A stretch of 9,989 nucleotides of DNA from Actinomycetota bacterium (GTDB taxonomy: Bacteria; Actinomycetota; Acidimicrobiia; Acidimicrobiales; Ilumatobacteraceae), in contig VERK01000071.1 in assembly GCA_018882725.1 (NCBI GenBank), positions 1-9,989 on the forward strand. Reading direction: 5' to 3'. The notes beneath the pieces are model-generated. The model was given only the letters and a program-made list of their open reading frames with translations, did not search any database and had not been told where the DNA came from. Both the position numbers and the translations under genes were made by a program. Below, in pieces: positions 6,290-9,989 of the stretch; positions within the stretch are counted from its first letter, which is position 1, and the number at the start of each line of letters is the position of its first letter.

Positions 6290-7317
6290 CAGAAGAGAGC
6301 GGGTGGCCCTCCAGAGGGCAGCGGAAGTCCGAGGTGCTCCCACGCCGAGGCCAAGGCGACGCGGCCGCGCGGAGTTCGGGCCAGGAAACCGCGTTGGATC
6401 AGGAAGGGCTCGTAGACGTCTTCGACCGTTTCGGGTTGTTCGCCCACGGCAATCGCCAGAGTCGACAATCCGACTGGGCCACCGGAAAACTGCTGGCAGA
6501 TCGCCGACAGCAACTGTCGGTCAGCCTTGTCGAGTCCAGCTCCATCGACACCGAACACCGCCAGGCCTCGATCGGCAGTGACGCCGTCGATCCCGACGAG
6601 TCCACCCACTTCGGCGAAGTCACGAACGCGACGAAGCAGACGATTGGCGATGCGCGGTGTGCCGCGGCTGCGGCGAGCGATCTCGTGGGCACCGGTTGCG
6701 TCGATGTCGAACCCGAGAATGGAGGCGGCTCGGCTGACGATGGACGTGAGCTCGTCGGTGTCGTAGTACTCGAGTCGCGCCACCAGGCCGAATCGATCGC
6801 GCAACGGACCGGTGATCATTCCGGTGCGCGTGGTGGCCCCCACCAAGGTGAAGCGAGGCAAGGTGAGTCGGATGCTCGACGCGGCTGGCCCTTTGCCGAC
6901 CACGATGTCGATCTGGAAGTCCTCCATCGCCGGGTAGAGGATCTCTTCGACGGTTCGACTCAGACGATGAATCTCGTCGATGAACAGAACGTCGCCGGGT
7001 TCGAGTTTGGTGAGGATCGCGGCTAGGTCGCCAGCGCGTTCGAGAGCGGGTCCCGACGTGACGTGCAGCCGGGTGCCCATTTCGGCCGCGATGATGACTG
7101 ACAAGGTGGTCTTGCCGAGTCCGGGAGGGCCGGCGAACAAGAGATGGTCGACGGCTTCGCCACGAGCGCGAGCGGCCTGCAGAACGATCGACAACTTCTC
7201 CTTCAGCTCGCGTTGACCGACGAAGTCGTCGAGTCGACGCGGACGCAGACCGACTTCGTCGAGTGCATCGTTGGCGTCGAGGCGGTCGCCAGCGGGATCG
7301 AGGAATTCATCCCGCAC
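6289..7317 (-). CDS. ruvB: Holliday junction branch migration helicase RuvB
   Basis: A 342-residue AAA+ ATPase that forms hexamers and drives branch migration of Holliday junctions with RuvA. The Walker A is GPPGLGKT (63-70) and Walker B LFIDEIHRL (111-119). VEEILYPAMEDFQIDIVVGKGP (123-144) is the family block after it, and GATTRTG (160-166) is sensor 1. PLRDRFG (171-177) holds the arginine finger and RGTPRIANRLLRRVRD (218-233) is sensor 2. The winged-helix domain ends GFLARTPRGRVAL (310-322). The start is GTG at 7317, with GGAG six bases before it; it overlaps the 3' end of ruvA by 11 bp. QueA begins on the stop codon. The N-terminus before LRPRRLDDFVGQ (24-35) is short and acidic, as usual. 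Confidence 0.97.
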   Translation of the reverse strand: MRDEFLDPAGDRLDANDALDEVGLRPRRLDDFVGQRELKEKLSIVLQAARARGEAVDHLLFAGPPGLGKTTLSVIIAAEMGTRLHVTSGPALERAGDLAAILTKLEPGDVLFIDEIHRLSRTVEEILYPAMEDFQIDIVVGKGPAASSIRLTLPRFTLVGATTRTGMITGPLRDRFGLVARLEYYDTDELTSIVSRAASILGFDIDATGAHEIARRSRGTPRIANRLLRRVRDFAEVGGLVGIDGVTADRGLAVFGVDGAGLDKADRQLLSAICQQFSGGPVGLSTLAIAVGEQPETVEDVYEPFLIQRGFLARTPRGRVALASAWEHLGLPLPSGGPPALF

Positions 7318-7903
7318 GGCGGGCTCCGAGATTGGCGAGAGCCGAACGCAAGATGTCGGCCGCGTCAGCCTGTGTCGTCGTGTCGATGTCGCGGAGTGCT
7401 TCGCGAACTTCGGCGTCGGTGTAGCCGAGGCCGAGGAGAGCGGTACGAACGTCTCCGACCGATGTGGTCTCGCCCGGGCGCGACGGCTCGTCGATCACCG
7501 GAACATCGAGACGGTTCTTCAGTTCGACGAGGAGGCGCTCGGCGGTCTTCTTGCCGACACCGGGAACGAGCGTGAGCGCCGCGATGTCGGACGATGCGAC
7601 GATGTCAACGAGAGCGCGCGGCGTGTGGGTGGACAGAATCGACATGGCCATCGACGGACCGATTCCGTGGGTGGCGATGAGAACGCCGAAGGCAGCGCGC
7701 TCGTCGCGTTGGAGGAAACCGAAGAGAGTCTGGGCGTCCTCGCGAATGTGATGGTGCACGTACAGGAAAGCGGGTGACGTGGGCTCGAGTTCGGCCAAGG
7801 TGCGTGGAGTGACGTGAACCAGATATCCGACTCCGCCGACCTCGACGAGCGCGAGTCCGTCAGGCATCCGCTCGACCACTGTTCCGCGCAAGCTTCCGAT
7901 CAC
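7307..7903 (-). CDS. ruvA: Holliday junction branch migration complex subunit RuvA
   Basis: A 198-residue protein of normal family length. It binds four-way junctions as a tetramer and loads RuvB. Domain I (OB fold, about 1-63) starts MIGSLRGTVVE and contains HHIREDAQTLFGF (51-63). Domain II (about 64-140) has two helix-hairpin-helix motifs, around THGIGPSMAMSIL (78-90) and LVPGVGKKTAERL (112-124). An acidic, flexible linker precedes domain III (about 148-198), the RuvB contact, with VRTALLGLGYTDAEVREAL (152-170). The start is GTG at 7903, overlapping the ruvC stop as GTGA; a GGGG stretch lies about 9 bases upstream. RuvB begins within its last codons. Confidence 0.97.
   Translation of the reverse strand: MIGSLRGTVVERMPDGLALVEVGGVGYLVHVTPRTLAELEPTSPAFLYVHHHIREDAQTLFGFLQRDERAAFGVLIATHGIGPSMAMSILSTHTPRALVDIVASSDIAALTLVPGVGKKTAERLLVELKNRLDVPVIDEPSRPGETTSVGDVRTALLGLGYTDAEVREALRDIDTTTQADAADILRSALANLGARRAG
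7324..7327 (-). promoter_or_regulatory. Ribosome binding site of ruvB, inside ruvA
   Basis: The minus strand reads GGAG six bases before the GTG at 7317, within the last codons of ruvA. It supports the GTG over the ATG at 7310, which is in the wrong frame. Confidence 0.6.
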
Positions 7904-8418
7904 GGCTGAACCCCAAGAGCGGCGCGGACTCGTTCACGCGTGGGAGCGACCGCCAAGTAACACAGCGCCAGAGCGGCGGCATCGGCCGCGTCAGCCGGAC
8001 GAGGCGGCGAATTCAAGCCGAGACGCTTCTGCACCATCGTCTGCACCTGGGCCTTGTCGGCACCGCCCCACCCGGCGACGGAGTCCTTCACCTGAGTGGG
8101 AGTGAACTGAACGACATCGCAACCGAAGCGCTGCGCTTCGGCCAGTGCCAAGCCACTCACCTGGGCCACCCCCATGGCAGTTCGGGTGTTGTTCTGAAAG
8201 AAGACCTGCTCGATCGCCACCGCATGCGGACGGAACTCGTGCAACAAGGCCAGGAGATCGTCGTGGAGACGCCGCAGACGTTCGGGAAGGGCCTCGTGTG
8301 GATCGGTGCGCAGAACTCCGAGGGACACCGCCTTGGGTGACGATTGAGCCTCGATGACCGCGTATCCGCACCGGGTCAGACCAGGGTCGATGCCCAGCAC
8401 GCGGCGGCCTACGAACAT
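7900..8418 (-). CDS. ruvC: Crossover junction endodeoxyribonuclease RuvC
   Basis: A 172-residue Holliday-junction resolvase with an RNase H-like fold that cuts symmetrical strands after RuvAB branch migration. All four metal-binding acidic residues are present: Asp11 in VLGIDPGLTRCGYAV (7-21), Glu70 in AIEQVFFQNNTRTAMGVAQ (68-86), and Asp143 and Asp146 in RPADAADAAALAL (140-152). The block FTPTQVKDSVAGWGGADKAQVQ (105-126) is also typical. The start is ATG at 8418, which gives the N-terminus expected for the family. Upstream is AGGA at eight bases, a usable Shine-Dalgarno, but the same bases form a TAGGAT -10 hexamer (see separate entry). RuvC is the first gene of ruvCAB and follows the window's longest gap (73 bp). 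Confidence 0.97.
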   Translation of the reverse strand: MFVGRRVLGIDPGLTRCGYAVIEAQSSPKAVSLGVLRTDPHEALPERLRRLHDDLLALLHEFRPHAVAIEQVFFQNNTRTAMGVAQVSGLALAEAQRFGCDVVQFTPTQVKDSVAGWGGADKAQVQTMVQKRLGLNSPPRPADAADAAALALCYLAVAPTRERVRAALGVQP

Positions 8419-8425
8419 GCGTACG

Positions 8426-8431
8426 ATCCTA
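8426..8431 (-). promoter_or_regulatory. TAGGAT: candidate -10 box of a leaderless ruvC transcript, or its Shine-Dalgarno
   Basis: The minus strand reads TAGGAT seven bases before the ruvC ATG. TAGGAT is a good actinobacterial -10 sequence, and seven bases is the spacing that places the transcript start on the ATG. The same bases contain AGGA at a usable distance for ribosome binding. No clear -35 box is seen 17-18 bases upstream (CTGAGG is the nearest). Both readings are possible. Confidence 0.35.
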
Positions 8432-8481
8432 CCCGGCCAAGCCCGGGGCCTCAGCGGATCCGACCGGCCACCTGGGTCGGA
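8432..8481 (-). repeat. Two small inverted repeats in the peroxiredoxin-ruvC gap
   Basis: One has 7-base arms (TCCGACC at 8459-8465 and its complement at 8475-8481) around a 9-base loop, starting 10 bases after the peroxiredoxin stop. The other has 5-base arms (CCCGG at 8432-8436 and its complement at 8443-8447) around a 6-base loop. There is no U-run after either, so a standard intrinsic terminator is not supported. In GC-rich DNA such short arms can arise by chance. Confidence 0.3.
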
Positions 8482-8491
8482 GCGGTGTACG

Positions 8492-8944
8492 TCAGCGGGA
8501 TGCCGTGAGAGCGGCGGTCAGTTCGTCGACCGACCGGAACGTGAGGCCAGCCAGGGCCCGGTGGGCGTACCGCACCGTTCCTCCAGCGTCCACCACGAAC
8601 ACGCTCCGACGCATGAAGCCGAGCGGCCCGAGAACGCCGTACGACCCGGCGACCTTCTTGTCGACGTCGGCGAGCAACGGAAAGCGAAAGCCGTGCTTGT
8701 CGGCGAACTTCTCGTGACTCGACACGTCCTGAGCCGAGATGGCCAGCACCACCGCGTCGAGGTTCTCGAATTGCGCCAACTCGTCGTTGTACGAGTTCAG
8801 CTGTTTGGTGCACACGGGTGTGTCGTCACCGGGATAGAAGACCACGACGACGGGACGGCCACGGTATTCGGACAACGAATACGAACGACCTCCCGTTCCG
8901 GGAAGAGTGAAGTCAGGGGCCTGATCGCCGACACCGAGAGCCAT
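8492..8944 (-). CDS. bcp: Thioredoxin-fold peroxiredoxin, Bcp/PrxQ-like, single cysteine
   Basis: A 150-residue, cytosolic thiol peroxidase of the AhpC/TSA superfamily that reduces hydroperoxides. The domain covers the whole protein: VGDQAPDFTLPGTGGRSYSLSEYRG (5-29), then VVVVFYPGDDTPVCTKQL (32-49) with the peroxidatic Cys45 and its helper Thr42, and the conserved Arg (112-113) in MRRSVFVVDAGGTVRYAHR. Cys45 is the only cysteine. Many Bcp proteins have a resolving cysteine five residues later, and here that position is Asn50. A one-cysteine mechanism using an external thiol is therefore inferred. The start is ATG at 8944 with AAAGG five bases upstream, 31 bp after yebC. The frame stays open 19 codons further up, but MALGVGDQAPDF is the expected N-terminus. 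It sits between yebC and ruvC, which are often adjacent elsewhere. The exact subfamily (Bcp, AhpE-like) is uncertain. Confidence 0.9.
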   Translation of the reverse strand: MALGVGDQAPDFTLPGTGGRSYSLSEYRGRPVVVVFYPGDDTPVCTKQLNSYNDELAQFENLDAVVLAISAQDVSSHEKFADKHGFRFPLLADVDKKVAGSYGVLGPLGFMRRSVFVVDAGGTVRYAHRALAGLTFRSVDELTAALTASR

Positions 8945-8975
8945 GTTCGCCTTTCGTCGAGAGAACTGAGTCGTA

Positions 8976-9722
8976 TCAGCCGACGCTCTCCAACATGTCA
9001 TCGGAGATGTCGAAATTGGAGAACACGTCCTGGACGTCGTCGTTGTCCTCGAGCGCCTCCATGATCTTCAGGATCTTGCGAGCCGTCTCGGCGTCGGTGA
9101 CCTCGATCTGGGTCGACGAAACCATTGTCGAGTCGGCCGATTGGACACCGAGCCCGGCCGACTCGAGGGCGGTCTTGACGTCGTAGACCACCGACGGTTC
9201 GGTGAGGATTCGCCACGACGAACCGTCGCGGGTGATGTCGTCGGCCCCGGCGTCGAGAGCCGCCAGCATGACGTCGTCCTCGGCGGCCGAACCATCGAGC
9301 AGGATCACACCGCGTCGGCTGAACTGCCAGCCCACCGCTCCCGGCTCGGCCATCGAACCGCCCAACTTGGAGAAGATGTTGCGAATCTCGCCACCGGTGC
9401 GGTTGCGATTGTCGGTGAGCGTCTCGACCATCATCGCCACGCCACCTGGCGCGTATCCCTCGTACATGATCGACTCGTAGTTGCCGCCGTCATTGACACC
9501 GGAACCCCGCTTGATCGCACGGTCGATCGCGTCGTTCGTCATCTGGGCGGCCTTTGCCTTCTGCACGACGGTGCGAAGCGACGCGTTCGTCGACGGATCG
9601 CCGCCACCTTCGCGCGCAGCGACTTCGAGTTGGCGAGCGATCTTGGCGAAGAGCTTGCCGCGCGCCTTGTCGGCCGCACCTTTCTTGTGCTTGATGGTTG
9701 CCCATTTGGAGTGTCCGGACAC
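8976..9722 (-). CDS. yebC: YebC/PmpR family protein (TACO1 family translation/transcription factor)
   Basis: A 248-residue protein of full family length. The signature N-terminus is MSGHSKWATIKHKKGAADKARGKLF (1-25), followed by IARQLEVAAREGGGDPSTNASLR (28-50), KAKAAQMTNDAIDRAIKRG (55-73), YEGYAPGGVAMMVETLTDNRNRT (87-109) and LGGSMAEPGAVGWQFSRRG (120-138). Relatives have been described both as DNA-binding regulators (PmpR; yebC next to ruvC in enterobacteria) and, more recently, as ribosome-acting factors like mitochondrial TACO1 that ease translation of difficult, e.g. proline-rich, stretches. I cannot tell from the sequence which applies. The C-terminus is strongly acidic (MEALEDNDDVQDVF, 221-234). 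The start is GTG at 9722, three bases after the pdxT stop, with a strong GAGGTGA Shine-Dalgarno. Confidence 0.95.
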   Translation of the reverse strand: MSGHSKWATIKHKKGAADKARGKLFAKIARQLEVAAREGGGDPSTNASLRTVVQKAKAAQMTNDAIDRAIKRGSGVNDGGNYESIMYEGYAPGGVAMMVETLTDNRNRTGGEIRNIFSKLGGSMAEPGAVGWQFSRRGVILLDGSAAEDDVMLAALDAGADDITRDGSSWRILTEPSVVYDVKTALESAGLGVQSADSTMVSSTQIEVTDAETARKILKIMEALEDNDDVQDVFSNFDISDDMLESVG

Positions 9723-9725
9723 GGT

Positions 9726-9989
9726 TCACCTCACGGCTAGTTGGGACTCGACGAGATCGAGAAACAAACGATGGATACGCGAATCGGAAGTCAGTTCGGG
9801 ATGGAATGATGCCGTCATGACGTGACCCGAACGAATGAGAACGGGAGCACCGTTCCAGGAAGCGAGAACCTCGACGTCACTCCCCAACTTCTCGATGGCG
9901 GGTGCCCGTATGAAGATTGCGTGGAAGGGTGAGTCGAGCGAAGTCACCGACAGGTCGCACTCGAACGAGTCGACTTGACGTCCGTACGC
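9726..9989 (-). CDS. pdxT: Pyridoxal 5'-phosphate synthase glutaminase subunit PdxT, C-terminal part, cut by window edge
   Basis: The last 87 residues of PdxT are present; the frame is open to the window edge. PdxT hydrolyses glutamine and passes ammonia to PdxS, which makes PLP from ribose 5-phosphate and glyceraldehyde 3-phosphate. Visible family features are AYGRQVDSFE at the start of the visible part, PFHAIFIRAPAIEKLG (visible residues 21-36), and FHPELTSDSRIHRLFLDLV (62-80). The last contains the catalytic His and Glu of the class I glutamine amidotransferase triad (visible His63 and Glu65). The catalytic Cys would be upstream of the window. The stop at 9726-9728 is followed by yebC three bases on. 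PdxS would be expected upstream, but it is not visible. Confidence 0.93.
   Translation of the reverse strand, partial: AYGRQVDSFECDLSVTSLDSPFHAIFIRAPAIEKLGSDVEVLASWNGAPVLIRSGHVMTASFHPELTSDSRIHRLFLDLVESQLAVR
9729..9732 (-). promoter_or_regulatory. Ribosome binding site of yebC, overlapping the end of pdxT
   Basis: The minus strand reads GAGG six bases before the GTG at 9722. The surrounding GAGGTGA includes the pdxT stop codon, so a ribosome ending pdxT sits on the yebC binding site. This confirms the GTG start. Confidence 0.7.

Noticed and set aside
6235..7026. Plus-strand open frame (about 263 codons) opposite ruvB and the start of queA
   Set aside because: It spans two confident minus-strand genes and has no domain or ribosome site; it is a high-GC shadow frame.
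7307..7310. ATGA overlap at the ruvA stop that looks like a ruvB start
   Set aside because: The ATG at 7310 is out of frame with ruvB. The GTG at 7317 is in frame and has GGAG at six bases.
8459..8481. Intrinsic terminator after the peroxiredoxin gene
   Set aside because: Only a 7-bp stem with no U-run. GC-rich sequence yields such stems often.
1..9989. A defence system, mobile element, CRISPR array or other novel system
   Set aside because: Every stretch over about 75 bp is covered by a confidently identified housekeeping gene; I found no direct-repeat arrays, transposase or integrase motifs, or sharp change in codon style.

Overview
The window is a gap-free stretch of housekeeping genes. 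All thirteen lie on the minus strand, so the sequence as given is antisense to every gene and transcription runs from high to low coordinates. In transcription order the genes are pdxT (3' part), yebC, a Bcp-type peroxiredoxin, ruvC, ruvA, ruvB, queA, tgt, yajC, secD, secF, apt and relA/rel (5' part). I see no mobile element, CRISPR array, RNA gene, integrase or defence gene, and no gene-free stretch longer than about 75 bp.

Organism: this is a high-GC bacterium and almost certainly an actinobacterium. The order yebC-ruvCAB ... yajC-secD-secF-apt-rel is the classic actinobacterial arrangement. SecD has the long Thr/Pro/Ser/Ala insertion I associate with actinobacterial SecD, and GTG starts are frequent (secD, ruvB, ruvA, yebC). 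A queA-tgt pair between ruvB and yajC recalls the ruvAB...queA-tgt-yajC-secDF order of many non-actinobacteria, while most familiar Streptomyces or Mycobacterium clusters go straight from ruvB to yajC. A deep-branching actinobacterium such as a member of Acidimicrobiia (Ilumatobacter-like) would fit, but that is inference from gene order and protein style.

Layout: (i) 8976-9989 holds pdxT (PLP-synthase glutaminase) and yebC, separated by 3 bp. (ii) 8492-8944 is a peroxiredoxin with a single cysteine. (iii) 6289-8418 is ruvCAB, the Holliday-junction machinery, with overlapping ends. (iv) 4179-6289 is queA-tgt, the two tRNA queuosine enzymes, each starting on the stop codon of the gene before it. 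(v) 913-4107 is yajC-secD-secF, the accessory part of the Sec translocon. (vi) 1-903 is apt and the start of the bifunctional (p)ppGpp synthetase/hydrolase. Coupling is very tight: TGATG at ruvB/queA and queA/tgt, ATGA at secD/secF, GTGA at ruvC/ruvA, and gaps of 3 to 31 bp at most other junctions. The only larger gaps are 73 bp before ruvC and 71 bp before yajC. Both hold inverted repeats and weak promoter-like hexamers, so they are the likeliest places for internal transcription signals.

I found no undescribed system here. The points worth a second look are smaller: the nested inverted repeats between tgt and yajC, possible leaderless starts of ruvC and apt, the SecD linker and its cysteine pair, the basic SecF tail, the one-cysteine peroxiredoxin and a few unusual residues in Tgt and QueA.
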